Assembly: GCA_009823505.1 (NCBI GenBank)
Contig: VZQC01009508.1
Coordinates: forward strand, 1,068,132 to 1,132,131
DNA from: Rhizomys pruinosus
Taxonomy: Eukaryota; Chordata; Mammalia; Rodentia; Spalacidae
Length of the DNA: 64,000 nt
Direction of reading: 5' to 3'
Part shown: piece by piece, positions 11,716 to 22,970 of the stretch
Position numbering within the stretch: position 1 is the stretch's first letter
Layout: every line of letters begins with the position of its first letter
Translations under genes and position numbers: made by a program
Notes under the pieces: generated by a model
What the model was told of the DNA's origin: nothing
What the model saw: only the letters and a program-made list of their open reading frames with translations
Database searches by the model: none

Positions 11716-12794
11716 ACGCTGTCCTCATAGGCAATTTGGTAAATTTTGGCAGAAAGAAAATAAGACACCATAAATTCCAAAGATGTGACTGCCTTGGTGT
11801 AGGAGGTTGATCGTGGATGGAGTCCACAGCAAGAACAAGGTTTTCTGAAACATTCCGCTCTACCATATTGTCCAAGAATAGGCATTAGAAGAAGGAATTA
11901 CTTTTTCAATCTAATCTTTAATTTTCAGTCTAATCTTTTACAAGTAAAGTTGTGAATCAAATAAACTCACTCTGAAACACGAGAATGTTTCCTAATTGTC
12001 TATTTTAATCTCATTGCAACTAAAAATCTAACTAATGACATGAAATAACCAAGGGAGAGATCCTTGCCAAACATTAATAACCCTCACTGTGGCTTTTCAA
12101 CATCAATCAAATGCAACTCATGGCCAAACAGTCTGAACTGTATTTAGACACAACACTTGTATTGGCCTACAATTATGTCTGCACCTTCATGTCACATCTC
12201 CATTTCTAGGCCCTAGATCCCAGCAGAACCCACAGATTTCTAGGCATTCCTAGATATTAAATATTCAGCTCAGGATAGCCCAATGCTGTCATTTCTTTTC
12301 CAGCTTGATACTGAACTTTCCCACTTATTTGGCAGTAACTAACTGTCCTCTACCAAAGAGGAGAGTTACACAGTTTACTTAATTGCTCTTCTTGCACCTT
12401 AGAGTTTATGTGAGGGGAGGGGGCATAGTCTGCTCTACAGGCATCGCACTCCTTTTCCATCCGGGTCACTAATATTTTCAGTATGATAGAGAGCACGTGG
12501 GCCAAAGAGATGATGGGAACTGCCTCCTGCAATTAACCAGCTTCCGGGGGTCTTCCTCTGCCTTGGATTGGTGTTATCCTCTGTGCAATTATTTTTGCCA
12601 TATGGATGGTATTGATGGTTTGGGGGCACAGATTCATTGACTGAGGTCTGTTTTAAAGAAGGGCATTCTTTGACCCCTGTCACTATTCAATAATCCTTCT
12701 GAAGCTTCTCTTTGACAGTTGGGTGGAAATAATTCACATTAGTTGCCTGAATATAACTCATGCATTCTTTACAATCCCTGTGGTACTGAGGACT
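11716..12794. other. Single-copy sequence, no gene recognised
   Basis: No transposon I can name. Minus-strand open frames at 12350-12683 are short and have no recognisable domain. AT-rich sequence around 11880-12120 is a plain candidate for conserved non-coding DNA only. Confidence 0.45.
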
Positions 12795-13110
12795 GCATTG
12801 GCCACGTTTGCATCCCTGTGACAAATGCCTGACAGGAAGGACTTGGTCGAAGAAAGCTTTATTTTAGCTCATGGTTTCAGAAGGTTTCCTGTCTATCACA
12901 GCAGGGAGAACAGGTTGGAGCAGCAAGTGTCATGGTGGTTATTGGTGGACGGTGTCACCATAAGACAGACAAGGTAATTTCTGGTAGAGACGAACAGGGC
13001 CAAGGATGGAAATGTAAAATATAAATCTATACAAAGCCCAGAACCACAGAGACCAGACGAGAACCCTGGACACACAAAAGTCACCTAATGGAACAGATGC
13101 ATTTTATGAA
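12795..13110 (+). repeat. Rodent medium-reiterated repeat (RMER1-like, name tentative)
   Basis: Opens with atccctgtgacaaatgcc and continues gaagaaagctttattttagc and tcatggtttcag, the pattern of a common rodent repeat that begins ctgttgctgtgataaaa. Several copies occur in this window, all on the plus strand. The family name is from memory and should be checked. Confidence 0.45.
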
Positions 13111-13431
13111 ATCAGTCACAGTTCATCTCACTGAGCCCCAGACAAAACAGTATCTGCGAGGAGCAAAGATACAAGAGGCAGCCAAAAGACTGGGAGGATT
13201 TCATGACTAGAGTCTGTTAGTCTGATCTGTAAGATCTTCCCAATAAACCTGTCTTGGGCTGAAAACTTGACCCTTCAGATGGTTATGGGTGATGAAGGGG
13301 ATTTTAACTAAGTTTATGAAAGCGTATAACCCATTAGGCTGGTCCTTGAGGTCAGACACATTTAAATTTCAATTCTGACCCTGTTACATTTTGGATCTGA
13401 AATGTCCATGGAAACCCAGATGCTAAAGGCT

Positions 13432-13690
13432 TGGTAAGTGCAACGGTTACTCTTTTCTTTTCTCGGACAAAATACATAACATGAAGCAATTCAAGAGAGG
13501 AAGTGTTTACTCCAGCTTGCTGTGTAGGGGATCATTCCACCATGGGAGAAAATCATGGCGGGAGGAGAACACTGGTTACACTGTGTGCTCAGTCAGGAAC
13601 CACCAATATTAAACCATCATAGTAACTACAGCACAACTGAAAGGTGATGCAGCATTTAGGAAGGGGCCAAGTAGAAGGAAGTGAGGTCAC
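13432..13690 (+). repeat. RMER1-like rodent repeat (tentative)
   Basis: Starts ggttactcttttc and contains gaggaagtgtttactcc and catgggagaaaatcatgg, resembling the same medium-reiterated family as 12795-13110. It runs into an LTR-like 3' end at about 13690; the two may be parts of one element. Confidence 0.4.
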
Positions 13691-13895
13691 AGGGTTGGGG
13701 AGCTCTCTCTGTCTCCCCTTACTGTGAAATTCTTCCACCATGATGTCCTGTTTCATTCAACACAGGCTCTTAAAGCATAGGAGCTAAATGACTATGAACT
13801 GAAATCTCTAAAGCCATGAGACAAAATAAAAAATCCTTATTGTTAAGTTGCGGACACGTGTATTTTGTCACAGCAACAGAAAGCTATCTAATACA
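13691..13895 (+). mobile_element. MaLR/ERVL-type LTR, 3' portion
   Basis: Ends in the typical motif series of rodent MaLR LTRs: atgaactgaaatctc, gccatgagacaaaataaa (poly-A-signal area), a ttgttaagttg block, attttgtcacagc and ctaatacag. The 5' part is not clear. It splits an older MIR. Confidence 0.55.
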
Positions 13896-14030
13896 GACCA
13901 TAATCCTAACTTACTGTGTATGATTAGGCAAATCATATCTCTAGGGACCACAATAGTCTCATCCGTGAAATGGAGTTAAGTCCCAACCACTGGGTCTCAA
14001 GTGCAATACTATGTCATGTCATGTCTTCTT

Positions 14031-14501
14031 TTTTTTTTTTTTTTTTAATTAATTTTTATTGATGCTTTGTGCATTTCATACATTTTTTCCAATTCAGTTC
14101 AGGCTTATTTCCCTTTCCCTCCCCCCCACCCCCACCCCATCCTAGATCATGCATTCTGCCATAACTGTCCTGCATCTTTCTCTCAGTTTTTTTTTTTTCA
14201 TTTTTAGCTATAAGTGATAATCCATGAGTACAAGCATCCTTCATGCAAAACCTATCTGCAGGCTGTTGTGCCCAAACACCTACAGCCCCACCATCCAGTG
14301 GGGGGTGACAGGTTGTTTGTTCAATCAAGTTGATCAAATGAGTGTCCAGACTACATTGCTGTAGTTTCACCATTCACCCCAATCGCAGCCCTTACATTCT
14401 GCCCCCTCTTCCGCAGGTTGTTCCCTAGGCTTAGAAAAGGGGCACAGGTGGATGAGAGGTAAAACAGTCCACTCTCTCTGGAGCTGTTGACTTGGACTCT
14501 G
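14031..14501 (-). mobile_element. 5'-truncated L1 3' end, antisense, with 13-bp TSD
   Basis: On the minus strand this is rodent L1 3' sequence including a G-rich polypurine tract (antisense at 14110-14142) and an AT-rich 3' terminus. TSDs gtcatgtcttctt at 14018-14030 and 14502-14514 are identical, so this is a whole 5'-truncated insertion of about 470 bp. Related copies lie at 25343, 46100 and 63245. Confidence 0.85.
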
Positions 14502-14549
14502 GTCATGTCTTCTTAAATAAGGATTGATCACTATAGAAAATCAATGATC

Positions 14550-14798
14550 GGGCTGGAGAGATGGCCTAGCGGTTAAGAGCGCCGACCGCTCTTACAGAGG
14601 ACCCGGGTTCGATCCCAGCACCCACATGGCGGCCGAGAGCCGTCTGAAACTCCAATTCCAGGAGAACGCCAGTTCCAGCGGAATCCGAGACCCTCTTCTG
14701 ACCTCCGTGGCATTGCACGACACGGGTGCACAGACTTGCATGCAGACAGTACATTCATACACATACAGAAATAAATAAAATTAATAAAAAAAATTTTA
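14550..14798 (+). repeat. B2 SINE, sense, young, with 15-bp TSD
   Basis: Full-length B2 with identical TSDs agaaaatcaatgatc at 14535-14549 and 14799-14813. Both Pol III boxes fit their consensus, and CpGs (gagcgccgaccgctc) are largely retained, which argues for recent insertion. Confidence 0.95.
14562..14616 (+). promoter_or_regulatory. Pol III internal promoter (A and B boxes) of the B2 at 14550
   Basis: The A box tggcctagcgg is at 14562-14572 and the B box ggttcgatccc at 14606-14616. Both fit tRNA-type consensus and the spacing is tRNA-like. Other young B2 copies (40691 sense, 45830 and 47636 antisense) have the same pair. Activity also depends on flanking sequence, which cannot be judged here. 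Confidence 0.6.
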
Positions 14799-14911
14799 AG
14801 AAAATCAATGATCAAAGATTTTCCAATGCTTCCTACCAGGAGGTGACTGAGGTCAGCATTTGAGGGTAAGCCCAGAGGAAGGAAAGGAATTCAGAGACAA
14901 AGAGTTGGAAG

Positions 14912-15150
14912 TGTTCTTTGTTTTCTGTTGCTAGATAAGACCATGACCAACAGCAACTTAGGAAAGAAAAGAGTTGATTTCATCTTACCTGCCTGGGGAT
15001 GGTTCTATCCACAGTGGGCTGGGCCCTCTAGTATCTGTCATCAATCAAGAAAATGCCTCACAAACATGTTCACAGGCCAATCTGACAGAAGCAGCTCTTC
15101 AGTGGAGACTCCCTCTTGCCCAGGTATCAAGGTGACAAGATTAACCTTGA
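14912..15150 (+). repeat. RMER1-like rodent repeat (tentative)
   Basis: Contains ttttctgttgctagataag, gaccatgaccaacagc, cacagtgggctggg, atcaatcaagaaaatgcc and an end like caaggtgacaagatt. These follow the order of the common rodent repeat. It underlies the start of a 179-codon open frame (14928-15467), which is therefore not a gene. Confidence 0.5.
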
Positions 15151-15954
15151 CGGGCAGGAAGAGAGGAACTGGTGATGACAGAGAGAGACACCAACCCAAT
15201 GTTGCAAGGACTCTCTGTTTCAAGATCTTGCTTGGAAAGAGATTTGTTTACAGGCTGAATACTGCTAACCTTCCACTTGGGAACTGGACCCAAGGAGAGG
15301 AAGCCAGGTCTACTGACCAGCCCGGTGGGACACTCATCCCTTCGCTCTCCATATGCCTGGAGCGGACAACCCCAGATCTGTACCCTGCTCTGAAGAGCAT
15401 GCTCTCCCAGGTCAAGAAAAGCAACTCTCCAGTTGGCTGGAAAGAAATAGCAGCTGTTTTCAACTAGAATTCCTGAAGTCCATCTTCCCTGACCTTGATC
15501 AGAGTTTAACTGCTGTGTATTGGGACAGGCACACATGGTGCTTGATAGAAAGCATTTGCTCTGTGAAGAAAATTTCTCAGGGTAGCCACCCAGAGGACAC
15601 TGATTATAAAGCACTCCTGTGGCAGAGCCAGCAATTCCCTCATCCAGATGTCAAAAGCTGGTTAATTAAGATTAAGACATATTTTCTTCAGCAAGTCCGG
15701 TCAATCACATTCCATTTTGTTCTTTTCTCATTGTCCATTTCTACAGAAATCTCCATCTCTGGGGCAGCTGTAAGTGCAAAAAGAACCAGAATTTCACAAC
15801 ATGGCTTCTCCAGGCACCACCAAGAATAGCTTACCTATTATTGAAAAGAGAGAAGGGAAAGTTTTTAGGAAGGAATAAAGTTGTCTGCTCTTCCAGATAT
15901 CATTATAGAACGCCAGCCAGGTGCTAGGACCTGAGAAAGTGCAAAAGGCAGGCT
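15151..15954. other. Single-copy sequence, no gene recognised
   Basis: Open frames of up to 158 codons occur on both strands and overlap one another (15141-15829). None has a signal peptide, domain or low-complexity motif that I can assign, and there is no supporting splice or promoter context. Confidence 0.45.
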
Positions 15955-16230
15955 TGGGAGATAGTTCGGTGGCTAAAGCACTCACTGTTCACACAGGAAG
16001 AAGTGAGTATGTGCACCTGTAACCCCAGTGCTCCTACGGTGAGACGGGAGGTGAAGACTGGAGAATCCCCAGCTCATCCTTCGCCAGCTAGCTTGGCAAA
16101 CAACAAAAGCACAGAACCAAAAAGATTACCTGCCTCAAACTGCCTCAAACAAGATGGAAGAAGCTTACCCACATGACATGACGTGCATGTGCCTGCACTC
16201 ATACATACATGACCACATGCGTGCACAAAT
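15955..16230 (+). repeat. B3/B4-class SINE, sense
   Basis: A tRNA-like start (tgggagatagttcggtgg) is followed by ctgtaaccccagtgctcc, a ccagctagcttggca block and a terminal region rich in catacatac. It is moderately degraded. A small internal duplication (ctgcctcaaa twice near 16130-16150) is present. Confidence 0.65.
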
Positions 16231-16242
16231 AAATGCACATGG

Positions 16243-16245
<3 letters not shown>

Positions 16246-16283
<38 letters not shown>
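16246..16283. repeat. (GA)n microsatellite
   Basis: An almost pure GA run at the 3' end of the preceding SINE. Confidence 0.95.
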
Positions 16284-16285
<2 letters not shown>

Positions 16286-17936
16286 CAAGTTAAATGTTTC
16301 AATTGACCAGAGACGTACAGAAGGAAAAAGAGAGCTCACGGCACAAGCTCATTCACAACATTTCACTGGCGCCTGGTAATTTGCTCTATCTTACCTCAGA
16401 AGGGAATCCTCCCCACTGAGTCAGTCATAAATACTCCACTGATTCCTCCACTCCTCCCTTCGCTTGACAATAACACGAAGACCCAGAAAACAGCGCCTCA
16501 ACAATCTGCAAATTAAGATGATTTTTCGACAACCATAAACTTCAAGCTGAAGAGACTATTCAAAAAGCTGTGGTAAAGGAGGCAGTAACTGTTTTATCTT
16601 TTTCCATGAAACTCTAATGCATTGGAGGGAAAATAAAGAAACCCCAGGTATAAACAGTGCTATTGTAAGTTCAGTCCACAGCTTCTGTGATCTGTCTACA
16701 GCAAAGTTAAGGCTGTTGAACACAGATAATGATAAAATTCTAAACAGAACTCATGAGAGGACCCCAAACGATCTGAAAGGGGGATATTTTTTAATGGGAT
16801 TTATTAGCGAGACCATCCTTGGGAATTATAGTGACATACGCAGAAGAGTTTTACAAAGGCAAATTACACTGCATTGGGCATTATTCTACCTCAATTTAAA
16901 GGTAAAAGGCAAAAAACCAAAGGTCATTAACCCAAGAGTATATTAATTTATATCTAATGTAGGGTTTTTTCCACACATGAAAAAGTCCAAAGGGGAACAA
17001 AATATAGCTCCCACAAGAGGGTCCTGGCAATAATCTTACATAATTTACAACATAAAAGGACATTTCTGTGTCCAGGAATTGTGGCCGATGAGCAGGAGGA
17101 AATGGATCTGTGCAATTCATGGGATGGAAACGTCCTGTTAAAATCCTCAACCCACTGCTACTTGCCAGCCCCTCCCTCCTCCTGAAAGTCAAGCTCATAA
17201 CAGATTGTATTTACAGACACTCCAGTGAAGGGAAAAATGGTGACCTCTGGGTACAAGAGGTCAAACTCAAAGGACAAGGTCCATTCTTCAGAACCAGAAC
17301 AGAAGCACTTGCCCAGCAAGGCTCCAGGCCAGCTGTGTGTTCTATCCAGCCTCGTACAGGCTCAGGACAGCCCTGAACAATTTCATTATCTTATGCCTTC
17401 CGAGGGAAGAGAGTGCCCGCTGTCCTATTTCATAATAATTGGAAGCAGAAATGTAGGTGGGAGCCCAATTCATTTCAGGGTTTGATGAATTATTTACCAA
17501 TTAAGGAGACAAGCAGGGGAAGGGAAGGGCTACATAACTTCAGTATAAATGTTCCTTTTATTATATTATTTATACACATGAAATTGTTGCTTTTAATAAC
17601 TAAGAGGTTAATCACTTGAATGGGGTACATTGCATCCCTTCCAATCCCATACACAGGCAAATTAGCTAATTTTATGTTAGGAAAATAACCCAGCAATTTT
17701 TCTAATGCTTATCTGTGTGGTGTAGTTTAATAACACTTTATAATATGAAAAATGAGGGAACTAGCCAAGATTCTGGGGTTGCAAAGCCACTCTGTTTCAG
17801 TGGTAGGAGAAAAAGAAAGAGTCAACAGGATTCTGCTTTTTAAAAAATTAGTTCCATGGCATTCGTCTTTTTCTGTGGCTAAGGCGGCAGCATGAAGGTC
17901 TACATTATGTGGAATCGAAGCACCAACTACACCACA
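16284..17936. other. Single-copy sequence, candidate conserved non-coding DNA
   Basis: About 1.65 kb without a transposon I can name. The parts near 16990-17130 and 17560-17760 are moderately AT-rich with several TAAT motifs. Open frames of 60-109 codons occur but are overlapping and unrecognised. Confidence 0.45.
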
Positions 17937-18013
17937 GAGCTAGAAATGTGCTTCAAGGGTAGAGTGCTTGCCTAGCATGCATGAGGCCCTGGGTTTGTTC
18001 TCCAACACCTCAC
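17937..18013 (+). repeat. ID SINE, sense
   Basis: Matches the BC1-related ID core: gtagagtgcttgcctagc, gcatgaggccctggg and a B-box-like area gtttgttctcc. The A-rich tail of a normal ID is replaced by the purine tract that follows. Confidence 0.8.
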
Positions 18014-18128
18014 AGGAGGAGGAGGAGGAAGAGGAGGAGGAGGAGGAGGAAGGAAAAAAGAGGAGGAGGAGAAGAAGGAGGAAGAAGAGGAGGGAGGAGG
18101 AAGAGGAGGAAGGGGAGGAGGAAGAGAG
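18014..18128. repeat. Polypurine GGA/GAA tract
   Basis: About 115 bases of G and A only, in gga, gaa and gaaa units, with no pyrimidine between about 18014 and 18126. It probably arose by expansion of the ID tail. Such homopurine tracts can form triplex (H-DNA) and slow replication. The arginine/glutamate-rich and serine-rich open frames here are artefacts of it. Confidence 0.95.
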
Positions 18129-18221
18129 ACTCTCCAGCACATAAGGAGCATACCTCAGTCTCTGAGTATTTCAGGCAAATCATGTGTTTTTTAATCTTAA
18201 CTTTATTTGTTTAATAAAGAC

Positions 18222-18247
18222 TCATTCATTCATTCATTCATTCATTC
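18222..18247. repeat. (CATT)n microsatellite
   Basis: Six tandem CATT units. The following sequence (tttcattctagtgcag near 18340) resembles a widespread old mammalian repeat that also starts with attcattcattc, but I cannot name it safely. Confidence 0.9.
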
Positions 18248-18249
18248 TA

Positions 18250-18999
18250 TATACTCTGAAGGTTTTCTATGCATTCTCCTTACAAAGCACCAGGATTATA
18301 ATGACAAGATTCTCTAACAAAATTCTGGTCCTCTTTGAAGCTTTCATTCTAGTGCAGATAATAAAAATACACACATTAAAAAGGTAATATTAGTTGGACA
18401 TGATAAATATTTGTAAGAAAACAATAAAGATGACCAGAAAGGAACAAAAAGAGACAAGCATTTATTGTTATTGTTACTATTATTATAAAAACCTTTAATT
18501 TGAGATGTATCTTCTGACAAAATTTAAGTACATGATACTTTGTGGTTGACTACAGGCCTAATGTTGTATAAAAGATCTCTAGTGCTTTTTCATCTTGCTT
18601 GGCCAGAAGGTTGTATCTGATAGGATCAGTAAATCCTCACTGTCCCCAACCCTGCCTCCCTCTCTGACAATCACCATGATATTATGAATTTCACTGTTCT
18701 GGGTCTCCAGAACATATAAATGGGATCTTGCATCACTTTTCTCTCTGGGTCCTGCTTATCCACTTGGCCTATGTTTTCAAAGTTGATCTACCAAACATTC
18801 CATTCGCAATATTTCTTCCTTTTTACATCTGAATAGGATTTCAGTGTGGCTCTTAGTAGGAGACTCAGAGAAGAACCATCCACCCAAAGAATGATCATTA
18901 AGCTAAGGTTTAGAAAGGAAGAGAAATCAACAGTTCATAAAGCTAGCAGAAGAGAGGTCTATAAGGAACAGCAAGACTAAAACATCCTGATGTCTGAAA
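18250..18999. other. Mostly single-copy sequence
   Basis: Apart from a possible old repeat to about 18440, nothing is recognised. AT-rich with no coding signal. Confidence 0.4.
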
Positions 19000-19460
19000 G
19001 GCTTGCTTGTTCAAGTATAACCGAGTTCAAGGCTGTTGTTTGGGATTATCCTCGGTTGCGGCTGCTTGCTAGGACCATCTCAGCTGAGCTTGTTGACTGT
19101 CATGCTCCACGAATAAGGAGGGGTAGGGAGAGTCACAGGACCCTCATTTGAGGGTCCAGATGCAACTCCCAACCTACCGGTCAGCCCTAGCTACACATGG
19201 CTGAGGGGAGAGGCTAAGGGTATATAGGCAGAAGCAGCCCATGGGAGGGTCTCTCTTGCCATTTTATGCTGCTGTAGGGCAGCCACCATTTAGCCTTGGC
19301 TGAGGACCCTCCAGTAAGGCCTGGAGTGAGAAGCACTCATATTCCTGTAAGTAAACCCTCCCCGCTGCTTTGTAAGTAAGCCCAATAAGCTCATTGTTTT
19401 CCCAGACTCCAGTTTAGTGAAATCATATCTTGGTTTGTCCTTAGGACCAAGAGAGGAGGT
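19000..19460 (+). mobile_element. Candidate solo LTR, unclassified
   Basis: Shows the layout of a retroviral LTR rather than unique DNA: a tatataggcag TATA-like motif at about 19219-19229, a pyrimidine-rich start-site area (ggtctctcttgcc), and downstream ccaataagctcattg as a possible polyadenylation region near 19382. No internal sequence or second LTR is seen and the TSD is not identified. It could also be chance. Confidence 0.35.
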
Positions 19461-20219
19461 GGAGGACATTGATTGCACCCACCTTCCAGAAAGAATTGTA
19501 GCAACAATGGCCATGTGTGGAGGGGGTGGGGGACGTAAGGTATGAAGCCCTGCAGAGTCTTGTCAGCCACAGTAAAGATTTGGGATAGTTTTCAGATTTA
19601 ATTGGGAGTCAGCAGAAGGGGTTCACATGATTTTTACATGTTTAAAGATTCTCTGACTACCATGCAGAATCAGTTGAAAGGACATGAGAGATAGGACAGT
19701 AAGGAGAAGAGGGTCTGTCTCCCACAGGATAAGGCAGAAGCTTGTAATGATCAATTTTAAGAACAGAATGTGCTGGTGCTAAAAGATGGTACCGAACTGA
19801 AGACAGGCCTGGGAACGTTTTACAAGTTTACTTTAGACATGATCTTGAAGGACTTTTGGGATATCCAGCCAAATAAGTCAGGCAAGGCAAGTTAGATGTG
19901 AAAAAGTGAGCCACAGGAGAAACATGACTTAAGAATGCAAATTTGAACCCATCCAGCTATCAGTAGTATATGAACAAGTGGTAATAATCCATCCCTTCTG
20001 TATCTCACAGACTTTATTACCTTGCAAGCTCCCTGTCTCATGGAAGACAAGTTATGGTGCAGTGATAAAAGCTTGACAAGTGGAGTAAAGGTTGATTTCC
20101 TGCTCAAGGTGCATGTCCACTGTAGCCTGGCTATGTCCTGCGTCCCATATTATTGCCCAGACCTAAACTAACAGAGATGCTGGGTCTGGAGAATCTTGAG
20201 AATTGTCCATCATAGTAGC
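19461..20219. other. Single-copy sequence, no feature seen
   Basis: No nameable repeat or coding signal between the candidate LTR and the ERVL 5' LTR. Confidence 0.45.
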
Positions 20220-20684
20220 TGTGATTGTGAATTTTATGTGTAACACAATTGGGACAGAAGGAACCCAGAAAATTGTGTCAATATTTCTCTAGCTGTGTCC
20301 ATGAGGATGGCTCCAGAAGTTAACATTTGAATTGGTAGACTTCACAGTGTGAGGAGGCTTCATCAAGTCCACCAAAAGGCTCAAATACTGTGTAAAAGAA
20401 AATTCTTGCTGTGTTTGGCTCACTGTCTTTGCACACGGATATCAGTCTCCTCCTGCCTTCAGCCTCCAGCTCAGAACAAAGCCTACACGCTCCACTCACC
20501 TGCTACTTATGTCTTTACACTCACCCCAGAACCATACTATCAGCTCCTCCAAGCCTCCAGGCTGCCAACTGCAGGGCTTCTCAGCCTCCATAATCATATG
20601 AATGATATCTTATAGCAAGCATGTAGATCTAAATATATAGATATCATATTGCTTCTGCTACTCCCGAGACCCAGACTAATAATG
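20220..20684 (+). mobile_element. MLT2-like LTR, 5' LTR of the ERVL relic
   Basis: Old ERVL-type LTR recognised by motif order: tgtgattgtgaattttatg at the start, ctagctgtgtccatgagg, gttaacatttgaattgg, ggcttctcagcctccataat near 20577 and an end agacccagactaat. It lies immediately before pol-type internal sequence in the same orientation, which supports its reading as the 5' LTR. Divergence is high. Confidence 0.7.
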
Positions 20685-22108
20685 CATGTGGTGATTCCCA
20701 TCATAACATCAATTCACATATTTGGCCTGAGCCAAAGGCAGATGTGTCTGTATTGGAGCATGACAGTGGATCACTGTCAGCTTTACCAGGTGGTGATTCC
20801 AACTGTAGCTGCTATACCAGATGTGGTGTCATTGCTTGAGTAAATTAACATATCCCCTGGTACCTGGTAAGTGGCTCTAGATCTTTTCTCCATACGTGTC
20901 CATGAAGCTCACCCAAATCAGTTTCTTTCAACTGATAAGGCTACAACACACCTTGTCCCATCAGAGGGATCTGTAAATACCTGGCCCCATTGTCATTTTT
21001 TAGTTCAGAGTTCATAATCTTTCCAAGAACTACCCCGCTGCTCCATTACACTCTCACCCTAAGGATATTTTGTTGACTGGACCTCATGAACAAGAAGTAG
21101 CAACTACAATAGACTTATTAGTAAGACATTTGTACATAACAGGGTGCTAAATCAATATAAGTGTTCAGGGATAGACACTCTACCTTAGGTGAACTCTCAG
21201 AAGTTCAGTAGTGTGGAACATGTGAGATCTTTCCTTAGAAGGAAAGATCATCTCTCCCACAGCCAGAACAATAAGGTTTTAAATGAGGTAGACCTCTTCA
21301 GACTTGGGGAGACCGCACAATCATTACTTGGGTGTGTGACCCCAGTTCTTCAGAGAGTGACTGGTGATGCTGGCACTTCTGGAAGGGGATCATAACAAGA
21401 AAAGATGAAGCAGAAGCTCTAGGTTATTCTGTGGACTGGCCTGGCACTTGAGCCAAATGATTCAGCAGATTCGCTGGTCCTTGAAGCATCAATGGCATGT
21501 AAGGATCACGTTTGATGCCTTTTGTGTTATGAATGAACCATAGTATAAACCCATAAGATATTGATGTAAATCCCAGACATTCTTTGAAGAGGACTACTCT
21601 CTTATTGAAAAATGTCTTTTGATCTGTTACTCTGTCTTAGAAGAGCCTAATGCTTAACCATGGGGCACTGAATTACCATGCAATCTGGGCGTTACCTGAC
21701 TCACTTGTTCATAAACTTGAGCATACACAGCGGACTTCCATCATAAAATGAAAGTACTAGATTCATACTGAAGACTGAGTGGGGCTCAAATGCAAAACAA
21801 ATTATGAAAGAAGTGCCCAAATGTTCATGGTCAATCTCTCTCCCAACTCATGGCTTCATGGGAGCTCCCTATGGCTGACTGAGAACAAAATAGAATATGC
21901 AGGTGCCACTTGGAAATGACACCTCAGCTTCTTTCTAAGGCATCCCTTAAAGAAAGAAGAACATAAATACCTTCAGGGGGCCAAACTTCAGAAGGATGCT
22001 TGATTGTACACTTGGAAGGAGAAATGGCAAATAATGTAATCTAATACCAATTGGCTGTGGCCAAAGATCTGACTGAGTCATTGGGGAATTGGAAAGAATG
22101 AATGTTTG

Positions 22109-22576
22109 TGTGATGGTTAATCCTGGGTGTCAACTTGACTGGACTAAGGAACAAATAAGAGAAAAAGGATCTTTGGATTGGACTACCTCAACCCGGATGG
22201 CCCACCCCAAATGTGGGCATTACCTTCTGCCGGCAGGCAGTATAAAAGGCCATGGCAGAGGGAGCTGGTCCCTTTTTTCCTGCGGCTTGCCTCTCTCATC
22301 TGGTGAGTTTGTCTTGCTGGTGTGATCAACCGTTCGGATCCCAGCCTGTACTGAGACTGGCAGATCTCCTGGAATCCATCGGACCTTCAGCACCAGATTG
22401 GGACTACTGAGACATCCAGCCTTGCAGACTGAGCAGTTCCCTGGATTCTCAGCCTCTCCAGTGCAGCACGTCTACTGTTGGACTCCTTGAACTCTGTCAT
22501 GAGAGCAAATCAATAAATTGTGTATAGCTATATATTCGTCCTGTTGCTGTTTCTTTAGAGAACACTGACTAATATA
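22109..22576 (+). mobile_element. Solo ERVL/MaLR-class LTR inserted in the ERVL relic
   Basis: 468-bp LTR starting tgtgatggttaatcc and ending gactaatata, flanked by a perfect 5-bp TSD gtttg at 22104-22108 and 22577-22581, the size typical of this class. A TATA motif (tataaaagg) begins at 22241 and aataaa at 22512. It is better preserved than the surrounding ERVL and so younger. Confidence 0.85.
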
Positions 22577-22595
22577 GTTTGGAAATTTGGTGACT

Positions 22596-22930
22596 GTATT
22601 TGTTATTTTTCTGTTGCTGTGATAAGACATTATGACCAAGGTCACTTATAGAAGGAAGAGGTTATTGGGCTTACAGTTCCATAGGGAGACCCCAGAATGA
22701 TGGGGGAGGACCATTGGCAGGAGGTGGCCCGAGTCAAAAGCTGATCACTCACATCTTCAAGCAGGCACAGGAAGTAGAGCAAAACCGGAAAAGCGGCAAG
22801 GCTTGGAAACTCGCAAAGCCTGCCCTGAGTGACGTGCTTCCTCCAGCATAGCCACACCTCTAAAGGTTCCATGATCCTCCTCAAACAGCACCAGAACCTG
22901 GGGGGGAGGGGGCTGTGTCCAAATACTTAT
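22596..22930 (+). repeat. RMER1-like rodent repeat (tentative)
   Basis: Begins tttctgttgctgtgataag and follows the family order: ttatgaccaaggtcac, gggcttacagttcc, cactcacatcttc, tagccacacctc. It sits inside the ERVL relic, replacing part of the RNase H region. Confidence 0.55.
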
Positions 22931-22970
22931 GTGCTTGCTCTCTAAAGGTACCTTCAGCAGAGGATATTTT

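Larger units (their letters stand above)
13335..13985 (-). repeat. MIR SINE, antisense, split by later repeats
   Basis: Antisense MIR pieces flank an insertion: ttgaggtcagacac with tttcaattctgacc at 13347-13380, and taacttactgtgtatg, gattaggcaaatca and ccgtgaaatggag at 13910-13975. The intervening 13400-13895 is younger repeat sequence. Confidence 0.5.

Noticed and set aside
14562..14616. A true tRNA gene at the B2 A/B boxes
   Set aside because: The boxes belong to a tRNA-derived SINE; there is no cloverleaf with anticodon stem or discriminator end.
14928..15829. Open frames of 179, 158 and 157 codons as a possible gene
   Set aside because: The first begins in an RMER1-like repeat, the frames overlap on both strands and none has a recognisable domain, signal peptide or splice context.
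17891..17940. A ggcggcagcatgaaggtc stretch that looked like the 5' end of a processed pseudogene
   Set aside because: The following codons match no ribosomal or housekeeping protein I know, and the ID SINE begins about 45 bases later. Too short to support.
17981..18214. Arg/Glu-rich and Ser-rich frames as a possible RS-type protein
   Set aside because: Both strands of the same GGA/GAA purine tract; no start context or flanking coding signal.
22241..22249. TATA box of a host promoter
   Set aside because: It lies inside a solo LTR bounded by a 5-bp TSD, so it is the relic LTR promoter, with no host exon downstream.
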